The notes under the pieces: generated by a model
What the model was told of the DNA's origin: nothing
Databases searched by the model: none
The model's input: only the letters and a program-made list of their open reading frames with translations
Assembly: GCA_963774155.1 (NCBI GenBank)
Contig: CAVZDW010000004.1
Span: 62,001-126,000, forward strand
DNA: 64,000 nt
Reading direction: 5' to 3'
Source of the DNA: DASSUW01 sp963774155
GTDB taxonomy: Bacteria; Actinomycetota; Thermoleophilia; Solirubrobacterales; Solirubrobacteraceae
Part shown: piece after piece, positions 18,766 through 27,063 of the stretch
Position numbering within the stretch: the stretch's first letter is position 1
Layout: every line of letters starts with the position of its first letter
Program-made: the position numbers and the translations under genes

Positions 18766-19048
18766 GCCGACAACGCTCCTCCGCCGCGTCCCGGTTGTCG
18801 TCGGCCGGGCGGCGACTCTTCGTCGGCGGCCTCGCGCGGTATGGGCCGAGGGCAACTACTCCTTGGAGAGGACGCGCGCCGACCCCTCTGACCCCTGAGC
18901 CGTCGTCCCCTTGCTGCTCGGCGGGAGTAGTCGTCCCCCTCGGCTGCCGCGCCTGCGTGACGTGAACGAGTGGCCGCTCGGCCGACGACAGACGGCGCCG
19001 CGCAGAGGACTCTCGACGTACCAACAAATGCGACTCAGAGGAGCGCGA
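18766..19048. other. Intergenic region, divergent promoters
   Basis: About 280 bp between the MFS gene and the 22-codon ORF. It contains ACTACTCC (18855-18862) and its complement GGAGTAGT (18924-18931) as a spaced inverted repeat. No further gene is supported; overlapping open frames here are non-coding in character. Confidence 0.4.
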
Positions 19049-19117
19049 ATGACGCCGAGTCAACGCATCATCTACACCGCCGAGGCGCACGTCACCGCCG
19101 AGGCGGTGGCGGCATGA
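19049..19117 (+). CDS. 22-codon ORF coupled to lipoprotein gene; resembles an OsmC/Ohr N-terminus
   Basis: ATG 19049 is preceded by GAGGAG at good spacing and encodes MTPSQRIIYTAEAHVTAEAVAA. The stop overlaps the next ATG (ATGA). The IIYTAEAHVT stretch recalls the opening strand of OsmC/Ohr peroxide-resistance proteins, so this may be the stub of a lost gene or a leader peptide kept for translational coupling. It is short and the assignment is tentative. Confidence 0.4.
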   Translation: MTPSQRIIYTAEAHVTAEAVAA

Positions 19118-19755
19118 GGGCCCTGGCCGCCGCGGTCCTGGTGCCGCTCACCGCCTTGGCCATCGCTGCCTGCGGCGGCAGCGACGGCAGCGCGACCGCA
19201 CCGGCGCCGCATCGCCAGACCGCGAGCGGATCGGTCGCGGTCAGCGTGGCGAACAGCCGCCTGGGGAAGATCCTCGTGGGGGCGAACGGCCGCACCCTGT
19301 ACCTGTTCACGAAGGACTCGGGGACCACGAGCGCGTGCTCCGGTGCGTGCGCCGCCGCCTGGCCGCCGCTGCAGGCCAACGGCACGCCGGCGGTCGGGAG
19401 CGGCGCGCGCGCGTCGCTGCTGGGAACCACCGGCGACGGGCAGGTCACCTACAACGGCCACCCGCTGTACTTCTTCGTGAAGGACCAGAAGCCGAAGGAC
19501 ACCAACGGCGAGGGCGTGACGGCGTTCGGAGGCACCTGGTTCGCGGTCTCCGCGGCGGGCGACCGGGTCTCGCCGCCGGCGTCGCAGGCGCCGGCGCCCA
19601 CGCCCACGCCCACGCCGACGCCCACGCCGACGCCGACGCCGACGCCGAGCGCGACGCCGACGCCCGCACCGTCGAACCCGATCCCGCAGAACAACGGCGG
19701 TGACGGCGACGCGGACAACAACGGCGGACCCGACGACGGCGACGGCGGCGTCTAG
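19114..19755 (+). CDS. Secreted-repeat lipoprotein (Lipoprotein_15 / COG4315 type), 213 aa
   Basis: Lipobox LAIAAC gives a lipidated Cys near residue 20. Two secreted-repeat motifs follow (GRTLYLFTKDSGTTSACSG ending at AAWPPL; HPLYFFVKDQKPKDTNGEG ending at WFAV), closely matching the paralogue at 16.8 kb. After residue 155 comes a low-complexity proline-threonine linker encoded by a CCCACG/CCGACG microsatellite (about 19598-19660), then an Asn/Asp/Gly-rich acidic tail. The linker may span the cell wall. The gene is coupled to the upstream 22-codon ORF and followed 3 bp later by another exported-protein gene. Confidence 0.88.
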   Translation: MRALAAAVLVPLTALAIAACGGSDGSATAPAPHRQTASGSVAVSVANSRLGKILVGANGRTLYLFTKDSGTTSACSGACAAAWPPLQANGTPAVGSGARASLLGTTGDGQVTYNGHPLYFFVKDQKPKDTNGEGVTAFGGTWFAVSAAGDRVSPPASQAPAPTPTPTPTPTPTPTPTPSATPTPAPSNPIPQNNGGDGDADNNGGPDDGDGGV

Positions 19756-19757
19756 CG

Positions 19758-20342
19758 GTGCGCACGCGGACCCTCGCGACCGCAGGCCTGTTGGCGGCGG
19801 CTGTGGCCGCGGTCGTGCTGGTCCTGGCTCTGGCCGGCGGTGGCGGATCGAGCCACCGCCCGGCCGCCGACCCCTTCGCCTGGCTGCGCCCCGCTGCGCC
19901 GCCGGCCGGCTGGCACGTCGCGCGCATCGCGGACGGCGCGACGCTCCCGTACCCGCCCGGATGGCGTCCGATCAGGACCGACCCGGGTACGGCGTCGGTG
20001 GCCCTGCTCCGCCACGGCCGGATCGAGGGCTACCTCAACGCCACCCCGCGGCAGGGGGCGGAGACGCTCGCGAACTGGAGCCGCTTCCGCCCCGAGCACA
20101 ACCAGGGCGAAGGCGACCGGGACGTGCGGCTGATCGCCTCGTCCAGCGACCTCACCTTCCGCGCCGGACGCGGATCGTGCGTGATGGACGACTACACGAC
20201 CTCGAAGACCACGTACCGCGAGATCGCATGCCTGGTTTCCGGCCCTCGATCGACCGCGGTGATCGTGGCCGCGGCCCCGACCTCGCTCTGGCACCAGCAC
20301 GCCGCCACGTTGGAGCGGGCGGTCTCGAGCTTCACGTCCTAG
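19758..20342 (+). CDS. Exported hypothetical protein, 194 aa
   Basis: Starts at GTG 19758, three bases after the lipoprotein stop. An N-terminal helix (about 7-28) serves as anchor or uncleaved signal. The rest is a single small domain containing ATLPYPPGWRPIRTDPGTASVALL, resembling the small PsbP/DUF-type folds of actinobacterial surface proteins, but no family is certain. Probably co-transcribed with the secreted-repeat lipoprotein. Confidence 0.7.
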   Translation: MRTRTLATAGLLAAAVAAVVLVLALAGGGGSSHRPAADPFAWLRPAAPPAGWHVARIADGATLPYPPGWRPIRTDPGTASVALLRHGRIEGYLNATPRQGAETLANWSRFRPEHNQGEGDRDVRLIASSSDLTFRAGRGSCVMDDYTTSKTTYREIACLVSGPRSTAVIVAAAPTSLWHQHAATLERAVSSFTS

Positions 20343-20367
20343 TCATGGCACACCCCAGGAGGCACCA

Positions 20368-20856
20368 GTGAGCACCAATCCCCACATCGGGTCCTCGGCC
20401 ACCGCCGGCCGGATGACCATGGCCCGCCGGTCGACCATGGCCCTGGCCGCGCGCTACCTCGGCGCACTCGGCGTCCTGGCCACCGGGGTCATCCACATCC
20501 AGCAGTACTACGGCCAGGACTACTCGACCGTGCCGACGATCGGCACGCTCTTCTTCCTCAACTTCGTGGCGGGGGTGGTCATCGCCGCCGGGCTGGTCGC
20601 GCCGCTTGGGCGCCTCGCGGGGCGCCATGCCGACCTGGTCCGCGCCGGCTTCGCGGTCGCCGGCATCGGGCTCGCGGTCCTGTCACTCGTGGCCCTGTTC
20701 ATCTCGGAGTCGAGCAGCCTGTTCAACTTCACCGAGAACGGCTATCGCACGGCGATCGTGCTCGCGATCATCGCGGAGGCCGCCGCCACGGTGTTCCTCG
20801 TCAGCTTCCTCGCGCTCAGTGGCCTTCCCGCGCGGAGAGGTCGGTCGCTCGGCTGA
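20368..20856 (+). CDS. Four-helix membrane protein, 162 aa
   Basis: GTG 20368 has a clear AGGAGG ribosome site about 7 nt upstream. Four hydrophobic helices follow a roughly 28-residue polar N-terminus. A TGVIHIQQYYGQDYS loop after the first helix is the most distinctive segment. Similar small proteins are common in actinobacteria without known function. It is the last gene before tRNA-Val. Confidence 0.72.
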   Translation: MSTNPHIGSSATAGRMTMARRSTMALAARYLGALGVLATGVIHIQQYYGQDYSTVPTIGTLFFLNFVAGVVIAAGLVAPLGRLAGRHADLVRAGFAVAGIGLAVLSLVALFISESSSLFNFTENGYRTAIVLAIIAEAAATVFLVSFLALSGLPARRGRSLG

Positions 20857-20905
20857 GCGATGCGCCGCGCGGGGACCCCCCCGCGTCTGCGAGGGTTCCG
20901 GAGAG

Positions 20906-20977
20906 TGGGCGCGGCGGGTTTCGAACCTGCGACCTCTCGCGTGTGAAGCGAGCGCTCTCCCACTGAGCTACGCGCCC
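20906..20977 (-). tRNA. tRNA-Val (anticodon CAC)
   Basis: The minus strand folds as a 72-nt cloverleaf: acceptor GGGCGCG/CGCGCCC, D-arm with AGCTCAGTGGGAGAGC, anticodon stem CTCGC/GCGAG with loop TTCACAC, and T-arm with GGTTCGAAACC. The discriminator is A and CCA is not encoded. The anticodon CAC reads GUG valine codons, which are abundant in this GC-rich genome. It marks the left border of the polysaccharide locus. Confidence 0.95.
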
Positions 20978-21267
20978 GGGAGGTGCGATTCTAGCCCGGA
21001 ACGGGTAGACGGTCGGTTAGGACAGCCGATCTCGTATATCCGCCGAAAGTGCGGTTGGTATTGCTCTGCGCCGAATATTGCGCGTATTCTGGGCATTGCC
21101 CCTAACTCGCCCCGGCGGGAACTCAACCGGCGAAGCAAGGAAGGCTGCGCAGATGCGCAACGAGTCAGAGACGACTAACGCCGTGCAATTGAGAAGTGCG
21201 TCGGTAGTGGTGCGCGCGCTTGATCCGTCTCTCGCCGGGACGACAGCGCGCATGGAGGCCTCCGAGG
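20978..21267. other. Intergenic region upstream of polysaccharide locus
   Basis: A 290-bp gap with lower GC than its surroundings (for example 21041-21095). It can fold into several hairpins, including a possible relative of the three-way-junction RNA described at 40.5 and 44.8 kb (20996-21109). It probably carries the promoter and leader of the sugar-transferase operon. No protein gene is supported. Confidence 0.5.
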
Positions 21268-22803
21268 TTGTCTGAAGAGGCACGCGCGGCGCGGCTGACG
21301 CTCGTCCGGGACGAAGCGGCGGCCGCGCGAAAGAGACGATACGACGCGGTCGAAGACCCGCGCGACGCGGTCGCACGGGCCTTCCCGCTCCTCGGCGTAC
21401 CGAAGCACCGGACCGCCCGGCGCCTCCAGTACCTCTTCGAGGGGCGCGGCTGGACCTGGGCCAACGTCTCGACGGATCTCGCCGCCGCCACCGTCGCGGT
21501 CTCGCTCGCGACCGCCAACGGGCCGCGCCCGGGCGCGCTGCTGGCGTTCCCGCTCGTCGTCATCGCGATGCTCCACCTGCGCGGCATCTACGGCCGCCGC
21601 GTGCAGCTGCCCTTCCTCGACGCCGCGGGCCCGCTGCTGGGAGCCATCTCGGTGGCGGCCATGAGCGTGCTCGCCTGGCAGTCCGTCGTCATCGGCGACA
21701 CCACGGCGGCCTCGGCCACGCTCCGCGCGTGGGGCCTGACCGTCGCCCTGCTCGGCAGCAGCCGCCTCATCATGGGGCTGCTGAGGAACCGCGCCCGCGC
21801 GCGAGGGCTGGTGGGCAAGACGACGCTGATCGTCGGCGCCGGCATCGTGGGCTCGCACGTTGCCCGCCGCCTGCAGGAGCACCCGGAATACGGGCTGCGT
21901 CCGGTCGGCTTCCTCGACGACGATCCGCCCGACGGCGTCATCGCCAGCCGCCGCACCCTGCCGGTGGTGGCCGCGCCCCGCGACCTCGCGACCGTCGCTG
22001 CCGTGACCCGCGCCGAGCACGTGATCCTCGCCTTCTCGGGCACCGCCGACCGCGATCTCGTGCACCTCACGCGCGAGTGCGAGGAGCTCGGGCTCGAGGT
22101 CTCCCTCGTGCCGCGCCTGTTCGAGTCGATCAACGACCGCATGGCGGTGGAGCGCCTCGGCGGCCTCCCGCTGTTCGGCCTGCGCGCCATCGATCCGAAG
22201 GGCTGGCAGTTCCGCCTCAAGTACGCGCTCGAGCGGCCGTTCGCCGCGTTCGTGCTCCTCGTCATGGCGCCCGTGCTCGTGGCCACCGCGATCGCGATCA
22301 AGCTCACGTCGCCCGGTCCGGTGATCTTCCGCCAGCGGCGCATCGGCCGCGACGGGAAGGCGTTCGACTTCCTCAAGTTCCGCTCGATGCGCACCGACGA
22401 CGACGAGGCGGCCTTCAAGCCCACGGACGGCTACGCGCCCGGCGGCATCGAGGGAATCGACCGGCGCACGCCGATCGGCCGCTTCCTGCGTCGCTCGGCG
22501 ATCGACGAGCTGCCGCAGTTCCTCAACGTCGTCAAGGGCGAGATGAGCATCGTCGGCCCGCGGCCCGAGCGGCCCGAGTACGTCGAGATGTTCGGCCGCG
22601 ACCACGACCGCTACTCGGATCGCCACCGCGTGAAGTCCGGCATCACCGGCTGGGCCCAGGTCCACGGCCTGCGCGGCCAGACCTCGCTGAGCGACCGGGT
22701 CGAGTGGGACAACTTCTACATCGAGAACTGGTCGCTGTGGCTGGATCTCAAGATCCTGCTCATGACGATCGCCGCGGTGGTTCGATCCGGAGATGAAGCC
22801 TGA
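21268..22803 (+). CDS. Polyprenyl-phosphate sugar-1-phosphate transferase (WcaJ/WbaP type)
   Basis: I take TTG 21268 as the start because GGAGG lies 9 nt upstream, giving 511 aa; an upstream TTG at 21220 lacks this. The N-terminal half has four membrane helices and a Rossmann domain (LIVGAGIVGSHVARRL). The C-terminal bacterial sugar transferase domain has a membrane-inserted helix, then KFRSMRTDDD, DELPQFLNVVKGEMSIVGPRPE and the GITGWAQVHGLRG ending. It should load the first sugar phosphate onto undecaprenyl phosphate and so start repeat-unit synthesis. It opens a three-gene operon. Confidence 0.93.
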   Translation: MSEEARAARLTLVRDEAAAARKRRYDAVEDPRDAVARAFPLLGVPKHRTARRLQYLFEGRGWTWANVSTDLAAATVAVSLATANGPRPGALLAFPLVVIAMLHLRGIYGRRVQLPFLDAAGPLLGAISVAAMSVLAWQSVVIGDTTAASATLRAWGLTVALLGSSRLIMGLLRNRARARGLVGKTTLIVGAGIVGSHVARRLQEHPEYGLRPVGFLDDDPPDGVIASRRTLPVVAAPRDLATVAAVTRAEHVILAFSGTADRDLVHLTRECEELGLEVSLVPRLFESINDRMAVERLGGLPLFGLRAIDPKGWQFRLKYALERPFAAFVLLVMAPVLVATAIAIKLTSPGPVIFRQRRIGRDGKAFDFLKFRSMRTDDDEAAFKPTDGYAPGGIEGIDRRTPIGRFLRRSAIDELPQFLNVVKGEMSIVGPRPERPEYVEMFGRDHDRYSDRHRVKSGITGWAQVHGLRGQTSLSDRVEWDNFYIENWSLWLDLKILLMTIAAVVRSGDEA

Positions 22804-23902
22804 AGCGCTGAGGGCCGCCTTCCCCCGGGCAGCCATCGCGCACGAGTGGCTCACCATCCCCGGCGGTTCAGAGAAGGTCGTCCTCGCACTCTTGGACCTG
22901 CTCCCAGGAGCGGAGGTCTTCACGTCGGTCTTCGAGCCGGCGAACTGGGACGGCACGTTCGCGGGCCACAAGATCCACACGTCGTTCCTCGACCGCATCC
23001 CCGGCGCCCGCACCCAGTATCCGAAGCTGCTGCCGCTGATGAACGCCGCGTTCGAGTCGTTCGACCTCAGCGACTTCGACCTCGTCGTCTCCTCGAGCCA
23101 TTCGTGCGCGAAGAACGTGCTCACCTCGCCGGGCACGCGCCACGTCTGCTACTGCCACACGCCGATGCGCCACGCTTGGGACCCGCGCTTCCTCGAGCAG
23201 GAGCCGCTCAGCCGGCCCGCGGCGGCCGCCGCGCGCCTGCTGCTCCCACGGCTGAGGCGCATCGACCTCGCGGGCGCGTCGCGGCCAGACGTCTTCGTCG
23301 CGAACTCCACCCACGTCGCCGCCCGCATCGCGAAGTACTATCGCCGTGATGCGGTGGTCATCCACCCACCCGTCGACGTCGACCCGCACCTCGCTCGTCC
23401 CCGCCGGCCACAGGACTACTACCTGGTGCTCGGTCGCGTCGTCCCCTACAAGCGCGTCGACCTCGCGGTCGCGGCGTGCGCGATGCTGGGCCGCCACGTG
23501 AAGGTCGCCGGCGCCGGACGCGGGCTGGACGCCGCGCGCGCCGCTGCCGGTCCCGGGAGCGAGTTCCTCGGCTACGTGTCGGACGAGCAGCTGGGCGAGC
23601 TGCTGGCCGGCGCGCGGGCCGTCCTCCTCCCCGGCGAGGAGGACTTCGGGATCGTCCCCGTCGAGGCGCAGGCGGCGGGCGTGCCGGTCATCGCCTATCG
23701 CCGCGGCGGTGCGTGCGACTCGGTCGTGGAGGGGGAGACGGGCCTGTTCCACGACGAGCAGACGCCCGAGTCGCTCGCCGCGGCGATCCGCGAGTTCGAG
23801 ACGATGACGTTCGACGAGCGGGTCATCCGCGACAACGCGCGCCGCTTCGGGCCCGCCCGTTTCCGCGCCGAGATGGCCGAGCTGATCGGCGGCATGGCGT
23901 GA
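22793..23902 (+). CDS. Glycosyltransferase family 4 protein
   Basis: Product of 369 aa overlapping the sugar transferase by 11 bp. A GT-B fold with donor-site motifs in the C-terminal half: VLGRVVPYKRVDLAVAAC, an acidic GEEDFGIVPVEAQAAGVPVIAYRRGG segment (the E-x7-E pattern) and GETGLFHDEQTPESL. The N-terminal acceptor domain contains CYCHTPMRHAWD. It probably adds a sugar, perhaps mannose or rhamnose, to the growing lipid-linked repeat unit. Confidence 0.9.
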   Translation: MKPEALRAAFPRAAIAHEWLTIPGGSEKVVLALLDLLPGAEVFTSVFEPANWDGTFAGHKIHTSFLDRIPGARTQYPKLLPLMNAAFESFDLSDFDLVVSSSHSCAKNVLTSPGTRHVCYCHTPMRHAWDPRFLEQEPLSRPAAAAARLLLPRLRRIDLAGASRPDVFVANSTHVAARIAKYYRRDAVVIHPPVDVDPHLARPRRPQDYYLVLGRVVPYKRVDLAVAACAMLGRHVKVAGAGRGLDAARAAAGPGSEFLGYVSDEQLGELLAGARAVLLPGEEDFGIVPVEAQAAGVPVIAYRRGGACDSVVEGETGLFHDEQTPESLAAAIREFETMTFDERVIRDNARRFGPARFRAEMAELIGGMA

Positions 23903-25428
23903 GCGCGCCCGCGCCCGCGAACCGCCGCGAAGGGGACACGCTCGCCCACGCGCTGGCCGTGCTGCGGCGCCGCTGGATCGTCGTCGTGGCCGCGGTGGTG
24001 GCGTGCGTCGCCGCGGCGCTCGTCCAGACGGCCTTCTCCGACGACGTCTACGAGGCGTCCGCGCGCGTGGTCTTCGGCTCGCCGACGCTGTCCGACGCCG
24101 CGCTCCAGGTCGACCGCGGCAGCGCCGATCCCGAGCGCGAGGCCGCCACCAACGTGCTCATCGCCGAGTCGCCCGAGGTCGCCTCCAACGTGCGCCGCGA
24201 GCTCGATCTCGCGACCCCGGCCGAGAGCCTGCTCGACAGCGTCAGCGTCGAGGCGGAGGAGAACGCCGACGTCCTGCTCCTCACCGCGAGCTCGGACGAC
24301 CCGGAGCAGGCGGCCCGGATCGCCAACGCCTTCGCCTTCGAGTACATCGCCTTCAAGGCGCGCGCGGACGTCCAGAACATCGAGCGCGCCGAGGAGGACC
24401 TGCGCCAGCAGCTCGACGCGTTGCCGTCCGACGCCAGCGAGCGCGACACGCTGCAGGAGTCGCTGCAGCGCCTCGCGGCGCTGCGCGCGGTGGCGACCGG
24501 CGACGCGCGCGTCATCGGCCGCGCCCAGCCGCCGGCCGCGGCGTCCGGCCTCGGGACGCTGCCGTTGCTCGTGCTCGCCGTCATCCTCGGCCTCGCGATC
24601 GGCCTCGCCGCGGCGTTCCTGCTCGAGTCGCTCGACACCCGGCTCAACCACCTCGAGGACTTCGAGCGCGAGTATCGCCTCCCCGCCCTGGCCGGCATCC
24701 CCACCACGGGCTCCCGCGCCGGCGAGCGGGGCGACGAGCACCTGGAGCCGTACCGCATCCTGCGCAGCGCGATCGACTTCGCGCGCGTCTCGCGCGAGCT
24801 CGACGTCGTGATGATCACGAGCGCCGTGCCGGGCGAGGGCAAGACGACCGTGGCCGTCAACCTGGCCCACGCGATCGCCCTCACGGGCCGCGCCGTCGTC
24901 CTCGTCGAGCTCGACCTGCGCCGGCCGACGTTCGGCCAGCACCTGGACATCGATCCGCGGCGCGGCGTGACGACCGCGCTGACCCACCAGGAGCCGGTCG
25001 CCGAGCTCCTGCAGCACCCGTTCCCGGACCGGCCCAACCTCGCCGTGCTGCCGGCCGGCCGGCTCCCGCCGAACCCGTCCGAGCTGCTCGGCTCGCCCGC
25101 GATGGAGGAGCTCCTGGAGGGGCTGATCCTCGAGGGTGCGATGGTCATCATCGACGCGCCGCCGCTGCTGCCCGTGGCCGACGCCCAGGTGCTCCTCAAC
25201 CAGGCGGCGGTCGACAGCTCGCTGATCGTCGCGCGCGCGGGCGTGACCACGCGCGACGAGGTGCGCCGCACGCGGGCGATCCTCGAGCGCCACGCTCGCT
25301 CGCCGATCGGGCTCGTCGTCTCCGGGCTCGACGCCGCCGAGGCCTACGGCTACGAGGCCTACTCCAGCCGGGAGCCGGACGGCGTGCCCGGCGAGCCGAG
25401 CGCTTCGCTCGACGACGTGCGCACCTGA
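23899..25428 (+). CDS. Wzc/CapAB-like polysaccharide co-polymerase and tyrosine autokinase
   Basis: Product of 509 aa, start GTG 23899 in a GTGA overlap. A Wzz domain is bounded by two membrane helices (about 23-42 and 218-236) with a helical extracytoplasmic region between them. The cytoplasmic BY-kinase domain has Walker A SAVPGEGKTTVA, Walker A' VVLVELDLRRPTFG and Walker B MVIIDAPPLLP. The C-terminus has tyrosines (AYGYEAYSS) as candidate autophosphorylation sites. It should control chain length and export of the polysaccharide made by this locus. Confidence 0.92.
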   Translation: MSAPAPANRREGDTLAHALAVLRRRWIVVVAAVVACVAAALVQTAFSDDVYEASARVVFGSPTLSDAALQVDRGSADPEREAATNVLIAESPEVASNVRRELDLATPAESLLDSVSVEAEENADVLLLTASSDDPEQAARIANAFAFEYIAFKARADVQNIERAEEDLRQQLDALPSDASERDTLQESLQRLAALRAVATGDARVIGRAQPPAAASGLGTLPLLVLAVILGLAIGLAAAFLLESLDTRLNHLEDFEREYRLPALAGIPTTGSRAGERGDEHLEPYRILRSAIDFARVSRELDVVMITSAVPGEGKTTVAVNLAHAIALTGRAVVLVELDLRRPTFGQHLDIDPRRGVTTALTHQEPVAELLQHPFPDRPNLAVLPAGRLPPNPSELLGSPAMEELLEGLILEGAMVIIDAPPLLPVADAQVLLNQAAVDSSLIVARAGVTTRDEVRRTRAILERHARSPIGLVVSGLDAAEAYGYEAYSSREPDGVPGEPSASLDDVRT

Positions 25429-25514
25429 GCGCGCGCCGGCGCTCAAGGGATCCACGCTCCTTCCGATAGTTCGCATAGGCCCTGAGGAGGGCCGGCGCGG
25501 AAGACGGTCGCCGC

Positions 25515-25592
25515 GTCCCGACAAGGCACACCCGCCGCGAGGCGGGGTCGCAAAGCCAGGGGTCTCTCCGAGATCGCCCAGCTGCCGAAGGA
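25515..25592 (+). ncRNA. Cyclic di-GMP-I (GEMM) type riboswitch
   Basis: The stretch matches the GEMM-I layout: GACAAGGCACACC, a stem CCCGCC/GGCGGG closed by a GNRA tetraloop GCGA (25537-25540), the joining segment GGTCGCAAAGCCA, then a second stem-loop ending in AGCTGCCGA. The next gene's ribosome site AAGGAG (25588-25593) directly abuts the 3' end, so ligand binding could control translation start. Assigned by eye from the consensus; a covariance search would settle it. Confidence 0.75.
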
Positions 25593-25602
25593 GCCGCAGA
25601 CC

Positions 25603-27063
25603 ATGCTCAGGATCCGTGGCGGGCGCCGCGCGCACGTCCTCATCATCGCCCTAGCCGCTCTCTTCACGCTCCCGTCGAGCGCCGTCGCCGCGACGTCGGA
25701 GCGCAACGTCGAGCTCCTCCGCAAGCAGGCCAGGACCACGTGCGCCAAGGCGGCGCGCCGCGGCAAGGTCGTCCAGCGCCGCTGCCGCCGTGCCAAGCGC
25801 CGCATCGCCCGCGTGACCGCCGGCAATCGCCTCGCGGCGCCGGTCCTGCGCGTCTCCGGCACCAAGGTCCTCTGGAACCGCGTCGCCGACGTCAACCGCT
25901 ACGTCATGGCCAGCAAGCTGCCCGGCAGGGCGACCACGTACAAGGTCGTCACGGGCACGAGCATCACGCCGCCGGCCGCCCCGGGCCAGAAGGTCAACTA
26001 CGGCCTCCGCACCGACGTGAACGGCAGCGCGTGGGCGCGCGAGGTGAGCATCACCTATCCCGCGCCGCCCACGCCCGCGCCCCCGCCCGCGCCGGTGCCC
26101 ACTCCCGCCCCGGTGCCCACTCCTGCCAACCCCGCGTTCGAGGTCGGCGTCGTGTCCGGCTCGGACGTCATCGGCGAGGCGCGCGGCACCGCAAAGCTGG
26201 GCGCCAAGCTCGTGCGCATCGAGTTCGCCATCGGGACCCCGGCCGCCAACCTGCGCACCGCGATCGCCACCCACGCCGCCAACGGCACGCGCGTGCTCCC
26301 GCTGGCCGGCTTCCACGGCCGCATGCCGACCGTGGCCGAGGCCCGCAACCTCGCCGAGTGGGCGCGCGAGTTCGGCCCCGGCGGCACCTTCTGGGCGAAC
26401 CGCACCGACGGCCGCCTGGCCGTCCGCCAGATCGAGTTCGGCAACGAGACCTCCTACGGCTATCAGTACGGCGACCAGTACGACAAGCCGAGCTACGCGG
26501 CTCGCGCCCGCGAGTACGCGCTCCGGCTGAAGGACGCCCACGAGGCGATCCGCGCGATCAACCCCCAGGTCGGCCTGCTCGGCCAGATCGACGACGCCAA
26601 CACCGGCAGCAAGAACTGGATCGACGGCGTCTTCGCGGCCGTGCCGGACATCGGGACCCGCGTGTCCGGCTGGTCCATCCACCCGTACGGCCAGCGCGCC
26701 ACGTGGGAGGGCCGCATGGACCGGACCCTGGCGTGGGCCGCCGCCCGCGGCGCACAGCCCCGGCCGCTGTGGATCACCGAGTGGGGCCTCTCGACCGACG
26801 ACGGGCGCTGCCTGAGCGACAACTACACCTGGGATCGATGCATGACCTACGCGACGGCGGCCGCGAACCTGTCGAGCACGGTCGCCCAGATGCGGGCGCG
26901 GTTCGGGACCCGGCTCGCGGCGTTCTTCCTCTACCAGGGCCGCGACCTGCGCGCGCCCGGCGCGTCGACCAACCGCGAGCACTACTTCGGCGCGATGCGC
27001 AGCGACATGAGCGACAAGGGCCCCTACACGGGGGTCGTGCGCTCGCTGCTCGCCGGGTCGTAG
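25603..27063 (+). CDS. Secreted glycoside-hydrolase-like protein under riboswitch control
   Basis: Product of 486 aa with a signal peptide (about 1-29, ending AVA). A basic coiled segment (30-75) and a fibronectin-like beta domain come first. A proline-rich linker (TPAPPPAPVPTPAPVPTPA) leads to a TIM-barrel-like domain from about 180. The acid/base is probably the Glu in IEFGNETSYG and the nucleophile the Glu in LWITEWGLS, the clan GH-A arrangement. It may trim the capsule made by neighbouring genes when c-di-GMP changes. The exact GH family is not assigned. Its 3' end overlaps the convergent glycosyltransferase by 40 bp. Confidence 0.82.
   Translation: MLRIRGGRRAHVLIIALAALFTLPSSAVAATSERNVELLRKQARTTCAKAARRGKVVQRRCRRAKRRIARVTAGNRLAAPVLRVSGTKVLWNRVADVNRYVMASKLPGRATTYKVVTGTSITPPAAPGQKVNYGLRTDVNGSAWAREVSITYPAPPTPAPPPAPVPTPAPVPTPANPAFEVGVVSGSDVIGEARGTAKLGAKLVRIEFAIGTPAANLRTAIATHAANGTRVLPLAGFHGRMPTVAEARNLAEWAREFGPGGTFWANRTDGRLAVRQIEFGNETSYGYQYGDQYDKPSYAARAREYALRLKDAHEAIRAINPQVGLLGQIDDANTGSKNWIDGVFAAVPDIGTRVSGWSIHPYGQRATWEGRMDRTLAWAAARGAQPRPLWITEWGLSTDDGRCLSDNYTWDRCMTYATAAANLSSTVAQMRARFGTRLAAFFLYQGRDLRAPGASTNREHYFGAMRSDMSDKGPYTGVVRSLLAGS

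Noticed and set aside
18911..19117. A 68-codon reading of the region before the secreted-repeat lipoprotein
   Set aside because: Only the last 22 codons have a ribosome site and protein-like content; the longer start has neither.
19598..19660. CCCACG/CCGACG microsatellite as a phase-variable tract
   Set aside because: The 6-bp unit keeps the frame whatever the copy number, so it changes linker length but cannot switch the gene off.
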